64,000 nt of DNA from Strigamia acuminata (Eukaryota; Arthropoda; Chilopoda; Geophilomorpha; Linotaeniidae). Positions 53,742-63,356 of the stretch are shown here, in pieces. The first letter of the stretch is position 1. Each line of letters begins with the position of its first letter. Made by a program: the position numbers and the translations under genes. Below the pieces are notes generated by a model. The model saw only the letters and a list, made by a program, of their open reading frames with translations, had not been told where the DNA came from and ran no database searches. The stretch spans positions 2,294,001 through 2,358,000 of the forward strand of contig OX442322.1 of assembly GCA_949358305.1 (NCBI GenBank). Direction: 5' to 3'.

Positions 53742-55206
53742 TCACTTCTTTCCTGAGGGACCCGACACTGAGTCCGTCACCTGGGCGTAACTCACTCCAG
53801 GGACAGGCGGTTGAGTGCCGGGTGGCGCGGGTAGATCGCCTACTAGCGCCGAGGACCGATCTCGGGGGTCCTCATGCTCCGTAATGAAGCATAATGCATG
53901 GCCGTCAACTGGCTCATGCGGGGCACGCGTCCTCTCGTGTAACCAAACGCTCGGGATGTAGGCGGAGAAGCCGGTGTTCGTATGCCGGATGGCATTGGCT
54001 TCCGCTGGCGTCACTGGCGCACGGTGGGCTCTCAGCAACCTCTGGTGGAAGATGAGGTCTTTAGTCTTCCGGATCTGGTTGTGAAGCCAGATGAAGACCG
54101 ATTTGCCTTTGTCCCGCTGCGCGAGGATAAACCTCCTGGTCGCCGTCGTCATCGAAAGATGGGGAAATTCTTCGATGATTCGCCCGTAATAATCTGGTGG
54201 AGGCGGTGCCGGCTGCGGCTTCTGGGTGGCCGCGGGAATCACGGCTTGTGTCGTTGTCGCCGCTTGGGCCGGTGGAGTCACGGGCGGGGTCGGCTTCGTT
54301 CGCTCGACGGACTTGACGGGTGGTGTTCGGCACAGCAAGCGCTTTGGTCTACCCGCCACTTCGAACAGGGCGGGTCCTTGCGGGGATATCTCCGCAGGCA
54401 TCGGTGGCGGAATCGGAACTCCGCTCGTCGGCGAGATCATCATCTCCACATCCTCTGCCGATTCTTCCGTCTGGATGGTCATGGCGCGTAGTTGTTGGGT
54501 AGGCGCCGCCGTCCAGGTGGCGGAGGTGTAACGAAACGCCGTGCTTCGCAACTTGTACCCCTCAAATTCGGGGTTTACCACATCCCTGGTTAGCTCGTAC
54601 CGAGTCAACACAGGGTCGGGCAGAATGGAGCTCCACTCTGCGAGGAGTGCACGGGGAACCTGTACACCCTCTCTGTCCACGACAGACCATGCGGCCATCG
54701 CCTGACGCCCTTCTCCGAAGAGTGCTGGGGTTAGCAGCTGCATCATGACCTTGGTCAATGATAGCTGTAGGCTGCGACGATTCACTGGATTCGATCGCTC
54801 TGAATCCGCAGTGAAGGCACGCGAGAGCTTACTCATCATCGCCGTTGCCCATTCGATGAAATATCGCTGGGCCTGATCCACACCTCGCAAGGCGGGTGCG
54901 GAGACTCTTGGGTCTTCCATCACGAAGCGAAACGCTGAGAGCTCGGAGATAGTCGGGTTGGCGGCTTCTCTCGCGAGTCGCGCTTCTTCGTCTCGCCTCT
55001 CGAAGAACAGGGCCGAGGAACCGGGTCGGGGTCGGCTCGGCCTGTAAATGTCGGTCAAATTGGCTCGACATTCCTGCATAATGCTCTGTCCAACGGGGAG
55101 AGGGACTGAGCGGTCGGTGTGTAAATTCGGCGGATCGCTCGAATTCAACAACGACGGCGGCGGCAGGTTTGGAGGCGGCTGCGTCTTGGTCGGCAGCGTT
55201 GGCGTC
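53742..55206 (-). pseudogene. Element-6 long ORF, C-terminal part
   Basis: Continuation of the ORF starting at 63332, interrupted by Copia-3. Content: proline-rich junction, an Arg-rich helical region (YRPSRPRPG, FFERRDEEARLAREA), an apparently folded block (VDQAQRYFIEWATAMMSKL through WTAAPTQQLRAM), a proline-rich hinge with PPPPDYYG (a PPxY late-domain-like motif at about 54205) and a C-terminal basic part. Removing Copia-3 and one target copy restores one frame: 1325 nt upstream plus 1465 nt downstream make 930 codons including the stop. I recognise no family. It ends about 20 nt before the polypurine tract, the same placement as Gypsy-3 ORF2. Confidence 0.6.
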
Positions 55207-55211
55207 GGCAG

Positions 55212-55784
55212 TGTGGTGGTATGCTGCAAAAACAGCACAGACTAGGCAGTGGAAACGCTTAAAAATAAGCCAACACGCACGATATAGCACGCACGAGACG
55301 TGCGGCGCGTCGTGTACGCGAATTCGAGCCGGTTCTGGTCGAATTTGCGTGGTGTCTGCACTTATCTACGTGCAGACACAAGAAACAAATTATTTATAAA
55401 CAAAATAAACGATTTATTAACCTAAAACTTACGAAAACAGGATTGAAAAACACAGGAGCACACTTAGCAGTGTGCGTCGCCATCTTGGAATAAAAGGCAG
55501 TGCGCTCTGGTGACAGAAGCGAGCGACACACAGGTATAAACAGATAGGCGATGCATGATGCCCAGTGTGTTAAGACACAGTTAATGCAGGCACCATGCAT
55601 TTCCCTTACAATATAAAGTAAATATACGGAAATATACTGGTAACAACCAGTTAAGTAGGAAATAAACACTAAATCATTTGGGGAAAGAAAATATAACAAC
55701 CAATGATGTGAAAAAGTTCAGGTAGCGTCATTACGCATCGAAAAAGCGTTAAATAAACGTCCGAAGTGGTTTCAAGGACCAACA
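55212..55784 (-). mobile_element. 3' LTR of Copia-3
   Basis: 573 bp, TGTTGGTCC...CCACCACA on the minus strand. Carries a 101-codon ORF (55699-55394) also present in the other LTR; probably a by-product. Confidence 0.95.
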
Positions 55785-55830
55785 ATTCCCTCCTTCGATG
55801 TGCAATGTCGATATTAACAGTTCGATGAAA

Positions 55831-58800
55831 TTATTTCGAGATGAAGATCCGGGACAACAAATTTCGGAGGCGTTCGGAACTAAGCCATTTCGTGAAAATA
55901 TCTGAAACATTTATTTCACCCGGAATTTTGCGGAGTTCGAAGCATCCGGCAATATGCCATTCTCGAAGCCAATGGAACTTCACTCGAATATGTTTGGTTT
56001 TCGAGTTCTCGATGTCGTTGTTCGTGAATTGGATCGAGGCGAGGGCATCGGAGAAAATAATCGGTTTCGATAATCGGTTTAACGGTGGAAAGACTCGATA
56101 GATACTGTCCAACCAGTATAACTCTTTAACGATTTCGACTAGTGCTACAAATTCGGCTTCCATGGTGGAACAGGCGACGCTGGTCTGCTTTTTGCAGCTC
56201 CAGCCGATTGGCACACAACCGATATAAAAGATGTATCCTCCGAAACTTCTCGATGTCGCAATGTCACTCGCCCACGACGCATCTGTGTATCCCCACAGCT
56301 GACTGGAATTACACCCCGAGAGTTCGATCGAGAAATCGCTCGTGTTCGCCACGTATTTGAGAACTTGGAGCAAACACTTGATGTGGCGGTGGTCGTAGCA
56401 GTTATTATACTGCGATAAAGCGATGACCGAATATAATATGTCGGGACGAGTGCGAGAAGCGAGGAATAATAACGATCCGATGAGCGATCGGTACGGAAAG
56501 TCCGGGAGATTATCCAACGAGCCTTTGACGAGCGTGGTCCCCGGTGTGACAGGCACTTTAATGAGTGCATCTGACGAAACGTTGAACTTTTTAAGAAGTT
56601 TGTCGATGTAGGAGCGTTGGGACATGAAAACTTTCCCATCGCGACGCACGAATTCTACCCCGAGTAATTTGGTTATTGGTCCGAGGTTGACGATGTCGAA
56701 TTTGCTGGAAATCAGCGCCAAAATACGGTCTCGGATACTCTCCGACGCGTAAAACACGACGATATCGTCCACGTAGACTAACATAACAGCCGAATGTCCA
56801 AATGCGTAAACGCAATTACAAGCGGGAAATTTCTGGAATCCGAGGTCGGTTAACGTCTCGTTGAGCTTCTGGTACCACATGCGCCCCGACTGGTGAAGAC
56901 CGTAAAGTGACTTGGTTAACAACCAGACGTTGTCGGGTGAGGTGCATGTGGCGCCGGCGGGAATCCGCATGTAAATTTCGTGGTCGAGGTCGCCGTAAAG
57001 GTAGGCACACTTGACGTCGAGGTGGAGATCCCTCCATCCTAGTAAAACGACTAGGAGGCAGAAAAAGAATCGGATGAGCACGAAGTTAACCACCGGACTA
57101 AAAACTTCATCGAAATCAACGCCCATTGTTTGGCGGAAACCTTGTGCGACAAGTCGAGCACGGTAGCGGTGAATTTTCCCGGTGGCATCCGATTTCAACC
57201 GAAAAATCCATTTACACCCGAGGATTGTCTTGTCCGGGGGTCGTGGAACTTCCTTATAAACTTCGCGTTCCTTGAAAGTCGTGAGCTCCTCATCGATTGC
57301 CTCGGTCCACTTCGGTGCCTCGGGTAGCTTAACAGCTTCGGCGTACGTGGACGGCTCTCGAAAACACATAAGGACGCGATGAACAGGTTGCTCGTCCTGC
57401 AATTGATGTTCGAGGTTGCCGAAAAAGAAAATGTCCTCCTCATACGGAAGTTGGTGAGCGACGCAATATCTTTCGATGTCCCCTCTCGACCTTAAGCGGA
57501 CACCGTGCTCCGGATAGTAATAAACGTCGACCTTGATTTTGCCAGGCGCTTGTTCTTTCCGGAGATGCTCTTCCCTCCTCCATCCGCTGAAGGGCGTATC
57601 TCCACCAATAAAACGATAGGGGCAGTGAAGAGCGCGTAACGGAGCGAGGGGCGGTGCAGGCGTTGCAGCGGCCGCTGGTAAGGCGGCTGCCTTATCGAGG
57701 AGATCATCGAGGAGATTATCAAGTGGATCATCTTCGGGGTCGTGCTCGAAATCACGTTCGGGATAGCGTTCGAAAAATTGTTCGATATCGTGATCAACGT
57801 CGAGTTCACTATCGCTGGCCTCAGGGGTGTGAGGTTGACGAGCCAAAGCATCGGGACGTAATCTCCTCCGAGGACGGTAAAGCGGAAGTGGTGGGTCAGG
57901 CGTGACGTCCAAATCGATGTCCTCCGGTACATCGTCCGCAAACAGAATAGGAGGAGGCAATTCATCAGCAATGTCCTCTTCGACCTCCTCGAGGACGGAG
58001 CGATATGAAGCGACTGATGAAGCGCTTGACGGAGCCCGATGGCGGAATTCATCATCGTCATTAGACGATTCATCGTCGGAATCACGACGTCGACGTGACC
58101 AGGGGACAGATGGGAAAGCGCCATCGTCAAAAGTGACACGAGACGGTGTAGTGACGCGAGAAGGCTCCTCCATGAATGGAGCATTTTCGTAGGGATCCGG
58201 AACGTAAAACGGCGAGCGTTTGAAATTCTGACGTTCATCGATTTGAACGTGAACGGATTCCGTGACGGTGTTCGTAGCCGGATTCCAAACCCGATAACCG
58301 CGAGTGTTGGAGGCGTAACCTACGAGGAATCCTTCCCACGCCCGTGGATCCATTTTGTTGCGCCCGGGTGCGGTGAAATGCACCCAGCATTTAGAACCAA
58401 TTTTTCGGAAATGTTTGACGGAGAGGGCACGCTGGCGCCATAAAACATATGGAACTTCGTCGTTAAGTTTCGAATGCGGGCTGCGATTTTTAACGTACGA
58501 AAATGTCACAGCGAGTTCAGCCCAAAGTGTGTGCGGAAAACCGGTTTCGGAGGTAACGGAGCGAAGATAGTCGCCCATCGTCCGGTTTAGGCGTTCGGCG
58601 ACCCCGTTCATTTGTGGGCTTCCGGGATTGGTCCGTTGTGCGACAATGCCCTTGTCAGCGAGGTAACGGTCAAAAGTCTTAGAAATAAATTCCCCGCCGC
58701 GATCCGTGCGAATTGATTTGACGCGGGAATCCGTAATACGTTCAACGCGAGAGACAAAGTCTTTGAAAGTTGTGAAGACGTCGGATTTGCGTGCAATCGG

Positions 58801-60771
58801 AAAAATCCACGAATATCGGGTCGCGTCGTCAACAATGGAGAAGGCATAATCAGCACCGCCAATCGAAATCAGTCTTGACGGGCCCCAGACGTCCATGTGC
58901 AGCAACTCCAACGGTTTGGTCGTCGAAGGTGTGGGAATCGGTTTATGCGAGGCGCGCGTGGACTTGGCAATGCGACATGAGTTGCAGGAAAGTTCTTGTC
59001 GAACCGCAGCCGGATCGAGTCCATAAACTTGGGAATTGTTCGCCAAAGTCCGCATGGCTTTGGTGTGGAGATGGCCCAACCTGGCGTGCCATAATCCCGT
59101 GGCATCAGCAACGTTGACATTCGAAGTCTTAACCGGATTAGGGATAGGAAGTGCCTTTGTTTTGGCAACGGGAGGAGGAGGAGATGATAGGATGTTGGAA
59201 TACATCCGGATCTGTTGTGGTTGAGATCCGGGAACAGGAGTTGGAATAATCGGGGAAGGAGGAGGCAGTAGTAAGGTGTTGGGAGAGATAGGCAGGCGGA
59301 AGTCAGTTATCTGGACGTTCGATTTCTGTCTGGACTTCTTTGAGGGCATCGCGGGAAAATCTTCCTCCTTCGTGATGAGAGTCATCGGCGCAGTAGTCGG
59401 AGGTGACATTGGGATGGGCGGTGTACTCGAAACAACAGTCGGCGACGCAAATGGCGAAATTAGTCCATCTACGAAGTAAAGTCCTGACTTTTGCTTCGCC
59501 CGAAGAACACTTTGTTTGATATCCGTCCCATATGTATGCAACTCCGAATTGTAAATGTGTATGTGATGCCCACATTTATCGACTAGCGAAACCGAAATTA
59601 AATTAGCGCCGAAATCAGGTGCGTACAAAACATCGCGGAGAAGTACGGTGCATTCACAGCCATCGATGAGTGACTTGACTGGAACATTCCCTTTTCCGGT
59701 AACTTTGGAGCTTCCTTGTCCCAATTCGATATTAAAAGGGACGACCTCAACAAAGTCCAAGAACCACGATTTAACGTGTGAAACGTGGTCGGTGGCGCCG
59801 CAGTCAACAATCCATTCGTGAGATTGGACGAAATGAACGGTAGGAACCTGGATCGCAGGTGGTGCGGACAGGAGATATGCTGCATCTCGGCGCGGGCGTG
59901 AAGACTCGCGAAACTGTCCCTGCTGCTGTTGATTCGGGTTCACATTCGGATTCGAGCCTTTATTGCGGCGTCGACTCTTGCTGCGAGATCGTGTCTGAAG
60001 CGTAGCTACCGGCTGTTGCCCAGTTGTTTGCTTGCGAGGATGCTGGCACTTATTGGCGTAGTGTCCAAGCTCGTTGCAATTGAAGCAACGCACCTGCGCA
60101 AGCGGGCGCGGGGGTCGCGACTGGTTACGTCCTTGTCGCCCAGTAGCATAAGCGGAGGAATTACCGGAGTTTCGGTTCGAATGCGACTTTAATCGTAGAT
60201 ATTCCGACAACAACTGTTCGGAGACTTTAGCCGGGGTAAACTCTGCCAGCGGCCAATGATAAATGGCAAAAGTCGCCTGGTCGTATTCGTCCGGAAGAAA
60301 GTCTAAATACTGGTACGCGTGATGTCGAGGGAGGATGTCTTCACCGACGTCTTTAAGTTGGCGGACCATAAGGTCAACGCGGCTGAGGAAATCGGCCATT
60401 TCTTCGCCGGGCTCCAACTTGAGCTGCAGGAACTCACGGCGCATCGCCGCTTGGCGGGCGAGAGAGCTGGGGGCGTAAATTTTCGCTAAAATGTCCCACG
60501 CCTGTTTCGGAGTGGTGCAACCGTCGAGGGCCGACTGTTTGGCCTGCGAGACGTGGCAATAAATGGTCCCCAGCGCTCGGGCTTTCCGACGTTGCCATTT
60601 TCGCCAAACGTCTTCATCGACGTTGGCTTTCACTAGTTCCTCCGTTTCGGTGACGTGGTGCCATACGCCGTCGGACATCAATAGCATTTTAATTGCACGG
60701 TGCCAGTGTTCGTAATTGCCGGTCACGAGAATCGGCACATGGCCTGACGACTGGTCGGTGGCCTTTTTCAT
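55831..60771 (-). CDS. Copia-3 polyprotein (Gag-PR-IN-MBD-like-RT-RH), intact
   Basis: Open from ATG 60906; I prefer ATG 60771 (MKKATDQSSGHVPI). Residues counted from 60906: copia Gag 46-260; zinc knuckle CFNCNELGHYANKC about 278-291; protease EWIVDCGATDHV about 370, with DCG where copia proteins usually have DSG or DTG; integrase zinc domain (LWHARLGH, CNSC), core LLHMDVWGP, RTDRGGEF and MNGVAERLN; acidic linker with Ser/Asp/Pro; MBD-like domain 1108-1148; RT with KWIFRLKSD, VAQGFRQ, HLDVKCAYLYG and YVDDIVVF; RNase H with YTDASWASD, STMEAEFVAL, SDALASIQF and IENSKTKHIRV. All catalytic residues seem present. The product would form particles, copy the RNA and integrate the cDNA. Confidence 0.95.
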   Translation of the reverse strand: MKKATDQSSGHVPILVTGNYEHWHRAIKMLLMSDGVWHHVTETEELVKANVDEDVWRKWQRRKARALGTIYCHVSQAKQSALDGCTTPKQAWDILAKIYAPSSLARQAAMRREFLQLKLEPGEEMADFLSRVDLMVRQLKDVGEDILPRHHAYQYLDFLPDEYDQATFAIYHWPLAEFTPAKVSEQLLSEYLRLKSHSNRNSGNSSAYATGRQGRNQSRPPRPLAQVRCFNCNELGHYANKCQHPRKQTTGQQPVATLQTRSRSKSRRRNKGSNPNVNPNQQQQGQFRESSRPRRDAAYLLSAPPAIQVPTVHFVQSHEWIVDCGATDHVSHVKSWFLDFVEVVPFNIELGQGSSKVTGKGNVPVKSLIDGCECTVLLRDVLYAPDFGANLISVSLVDKCGHHIHIYNSELHTYGTDIKQSVLRAKQKSGLYFVDGLISPFASPTVVSSTPPIPMSPPTTAPMTLITKEEDFPAMPSKKSRQKSNVQITDFRLPISPNTLLLPPPSPIIPTPVPGSQPQQIRMYSNILSSPPPPVAKTKALPIPNPVKTSNVNVADATGLWHARLGHLHTKAMRTLANNSQVYGLDPAAVRQELSCNSCRIAKSTRASHKPIPTPSTTKPLELLHMDVWGPSRLISIGGADYAFSIVDDATRYSWIFPIARKSDVFTTFKDFVSRVERITDSRVKSIRTDRGGEFISKTFDRYLADKGIVAQRTNPGSPQMNGVAERLNRTMGDYLRSVTSETGFPHTLWAELAVTFSYVKNRSPHSKLNDEVPYVLWRQRALSVKHFRKIGSKCWVHFTAPGRNKMDPRAWEGFLVGYASNTRGYRVWNPATNTVTESVHVQIDERQNFKRSPFYVPDPYENAPFMEEPSRVTTPSRVTFDDGAFPSVPWSRRRRDSDDESSNDDDEFRHRAPSSASSVASYRSVLEEVEEDIADELPPPILFADDVPEDIDLDVTPDPPLPLYRPRRRLRPDALARQPHTPEASDSELDVDHDIEQFFERYPERDFEHDPEDDPLDNLLDDLLDKAAALPAAAATPAPPLAPLRALHCPYRFIGGDTPFSGWRREEHLRKEQAPGKIKVDVYYYPEHGVRLRSRGDIERYCVAHQLPYEEDIFFFGNLEHQLQDEQPVHRVLMCFREPSTYAEAVKLPEAPKWTEAIDEELTTFKEREVYKEVPRPPDKTILGCKWIFRLKSDATGKIHRYRARLVAQGFRQTMGVDFDEVFSPVVNFVLIRFFFCLLVVLLGWRDLHLDVKCAYLYGDLDHEIYMRIPAGATCTSPDNVWLLTKSLYGLHQSGRMWYQKLNETLTDLGFQKFPACNCVYAFGHSAVMLVYVDDIVVFYASESIRDRILALISSKFDIVNLGPITKLLGVEFVRRDGKVFMSQRSYIDKLLKKFNVSSDALIKVPVTPGTTLVKGSLDNLPDFPYRSLIGSLLFLASRTRPDILYSVIALSQYNNCYDHRHIKCLLQVLKYVANTSDFSIELSGCNSSQLWGYTDASWASDIATSRSFGGYIFYIGCVPIGWSCKKQTSVACSTMEAEFVALVEIVKELYWLDSIYRVFPPLNRLSKPIIFSDALASIQFTNNDIENSKTKHIRVKFHWLREWHIAGCFELRKIPGEINVSDIFTKWLSSERLRNLLSRIFISK
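57463..57585 (-). other. MBD-like domain in Copia-3
   Basis: Residues 1108-1148: Gly-Trp, Arg1116 seven after Trp1109, GK, D1127-V-Y-Y-Y, R1139-S1140, then GDIERYC. The three residues that contact methyl-CpG in known MBDs (Arg, Asp, Arg) have counterparts here (R1116, D1127, R1139), and Asp-to-Arg spacing (12) is that of vertebrate MBDs. Lies between integrase and RT, where other retroelements carry targeting domains. Confidence 0.75.
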
Positions 60772-61443
60772 GATTGCACGGAGAAAAAAGCGTAGAAATG
60801 GGAAATTGACGCACAATCGACGCACAATCGACGCACAAACGAAGCACAAATTACGATGCGAAGCACTTTCCGTAGCACTGTCAAAGCGGAAACCAAGAAT
60901 GGGCAATTCCTTCTGAAGGAATTAAATAGCTTTCGGTTGCCAGTCTGAGAGGGTCCGTTCGACTTCCTGGAGCCGCGGGAAACCTCACTTGTACCACGAC
61001 AAGCACAACCGAAAAATACAACGGCGCTTGCCCGGATTCGGACGAAGGGCGCCGAGGATTCTAATTGTCCCACACCAAAATCCCCACTTAAAATTAACAA
61101 AGGTAATTCGACTCTGAAAGGCAAAATAAGGCGAAATTGACGAATCAGTCGCGGTGCACGTCGCAACACGCGATCCTCGTGTGAAAAACACGGATATGTG
61201 CGATTTTAAACGAAAAATCGCGAAAAATGAACGAAAATCGTCGATACTGTCGCACTCCGGGGTGCTAAACAGCGGGTTACACCCGTTTCTCGGTGATAAC
61301 GTCGTGTAGACGTCGTCGCATGTCGAAAATCGGTGTAAATCGGCGAAAAATCTGAAAATATAGAAAATTTCCGCAAAATTCGCGAAAAAATCGCGAAAAT
61401 TGTGGAAAATTAAGGAAAAAACGAGGCCCTGGTGTCTTTCCAG
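60772..61443 (-). other. Copia-3 leader
   Basis: Non-coding between primer site and ATG 60771. Contains a short tandem repeat of CGACGCACAAT (three times, about 60805-60842). Confidence 0.6.
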
Positions 61444-61456
61444 TCCTCTGCTACCA
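61444..61456 (-). other. Copia-3 primer binding site, initiator Met tRNA 3' end
   Basis: Minus strand TGGTAGCAGAGGA, two bases after the 5' LTR, complementary to the 3' end of initiator tRNA-Met. Confidence 0.85.
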
Positions 61457-61458
61457 AT

Positions 61459-62031
61459 TGTGGTGGTATGCTGCAAAAACAGCACAGACTAGGCAGTGGA
61501 AACGCTTAAAAATAAGCCAACACGCACGATATAGCACGCACGAGACGTGCGGCGCGTCGTGTACGCGAATTCGAGCCGGTTCTGGTCGAATTTGCGTGGT
61601 GTCTGCACTTATCTACGTGCAGACACAAGAAACAAATTATTTATAAACAAAATAAACGATTTATTAACCTAAAACTTACGAAAACAGGATTGAAAAACAC
61701 AGGAGCACACTTAGCAGTGTGCGTCGCCATCTTGGAATAAAAGGCAGTGCGCTCTGGTGACAGAAGCGAGCGACACACAGGTATAAACAGATAGGCGATG
61801 CATGATGCCCAGTGTGTTAAGACACAGTTAATGCAGGCACCATGCATTTCCCTTACAATATAAAGTAAATATACGGAAATATACTGGTAACAACCAGTTA
61901 AGTAGGAAATAAACACTAAATCATTTGGGGAAAGAAAATATAACAACCAATGATGTGAAAAAGTTCAGGTAGCGTCATTACGCATCGAAAAAGCGTTAAA
62001 TAAACGTCCGAAGTGGTTTCAAGGACCAACA
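61459..62031 (-). mobile_element. 5' LTR of Copia-3
   Basis: 573 bp, twin of 55212-55784. AATAAACG near its right part may be TATA-like or polyadenylation sequence. Confidence 0.95.
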
Positions 62032-63332
62032 GGCAGCGGTGGTGGTGGCTGCGTCGGTGGTGGTGGCGTCTCCGTCGTCTGCACCCCAGTCATTGCGACT
62101 TGGGGCGCCGGGAGAGGTTGTTCGGAGCCCGAGGGCTGCACGATGGCGGTTGGCATGCCATCGGGTCGTGGTCGCGAATTTATGTAGTCTGCGAGCCACC
62201 TTGCCACCTCGTGTGGGGTCACCTTTCCGTCGGTGACAACACCCATCTTCCTGGCGTGTTTCATCGCGGGATCGAAACGTGTCAGTTTCGTCCGCTTCAT
62301 CTGCGTCAGAATCTCGCGAAGGTCCCGCGTATCTGCCGCTGGGACGTGTCGCTCACCTGACTGGCTACCACTTCGTCGACCCGCTCTCTTGGAGACGTAG
62401 GCGGGTTCGGGGATGGGACGGCCCCGAGCTTCGCACCTCGCGAAGTATCGCTCCTTGCGATCTTTTTTCCGCTGCTCGCGATGAGTCAGCGGACGTCTAG
62501 AAGTGCTGGGACGAGAGACTCGCTCTTCGTCACCAGACATCCAAACCTCCTTGTACTCCTTACCGTCTTTAATCTGACGGTTTACGAAAATTCGCGGTCG
62601 GGAATACTGCGAAGGGTCACGCACTGTACTAGTGGATGGCCCAGTTTCGTTGCTTTCAGTCGTGTTTTGAGCGACACGCTGCTTCTTGGTTGTCACCGGG
62701 GAACGCGACTGGCTGTTTCCGGCGCCTTTGGAGCGCTTGCGCTTCCGCGGGTAGCTGCTTTTGGGCCCCAAAATCCCCAGGTGGTGGAGTTGCCACATCT
62801 CGGCTTGGGATGTTAAAATTCCCATCCGAGGTCTCCACTGGGGCGTACTCTCTCCCAATCGCAGCCTCTCAAACCACAGATGAATATCATCCGCGGTCAT
62901 CCCCTCGTTTTGGAGGATGCGCTCGGCCACTGCCGCAGCGGTATCCACCAGCTGTTGTCTATAATGCTGGTAGATGGCCTCACGGGCCTCTTCTGTCTCG
63001 GCTGCTCGCCACGCATGCAGCACGTGTTCCTCCGCCGGAGAGCCAGTGTACTGACTTGACAATCCGGGGTGGAAAATTGGCGATTTCGGGTCCTCGTCAC
63101 GAGCTAACTCTGTGGCGATGCCTTCGCGCATTCCCTCCGGGAACGTATCCAGGAGCGTGCAGTCTCGTACCCAACGTCGGGCGATGCATCGGGAATGTAG
63201 TATTCGCAGGCGCCAAGGGTCGGCGTCTTCGCCGAAACATCGTCGGTAAAATTCGGGCAGCGCGCCTCGAAATATCCCGCCACGAGCGATGCAAGCGGGG
63301 TCTAATGGTCCCCATGTTTTACGTAGTGCCAT
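62032..63332 (-). pseudogene. Element-6 long ORF, N-terminal part, cut by Copia-3
   Basis: Open from 63356; ATG 63332 (MALRKTWGPLDP) is the likely start. Cys/Trp/Arg-rich N-terminal domain (FYRRCFGEDADPW, CIARRWVRDC), a helical part (HVLHAWRAAETEEAREA, VAERILQNEG), a basic nuclear-localisation-like stretch (YPRKRKRSKG), Ser/Thr-rich hinge, a second basic block (HREQRKKDRKERYF), and a proline-rich end (PPPPTQPPPPLP) where Copia-3 sits. It was one ORF with 55206-53742 before insertion. No zinc knuckle, protease or RT motif seen. Strongly GC-rich like Gypsy-3 ORF2. Function unknown; a Gag-like role is possible. Confidence 0.6.
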
Positions 63333-63356
63333 CTGGAAGGATGGAGAAATAAACAA

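Larger units (their letters stand above)
55212..62031 (-). mobile_element. Copia-3, intact copia element, 5-bp TSD
   Basis: LTRs 55212-55784 and 61459-62031, 573 bp each; I saw no difference between them. GGCAG flanks both sides (55207-55211 and 62032-62036). Primer site, uninterrupted 1691-codon polyprotein and polypurine tract (GAAGGAGGGAAT, minus strand, 55785-55796) are all present. It interrupts the element-6 ORF. By every visible criterion this is a very recent and possibly active element. Confidence 0.97.

Noticed and set aside
55394-55699. 101-codon ORF in both Copia-3 LTRs
   Set aside because: Identical only because the LTRs are identical; no motif, and it overlaps transcription-control sequence. 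Kept only as a remark.
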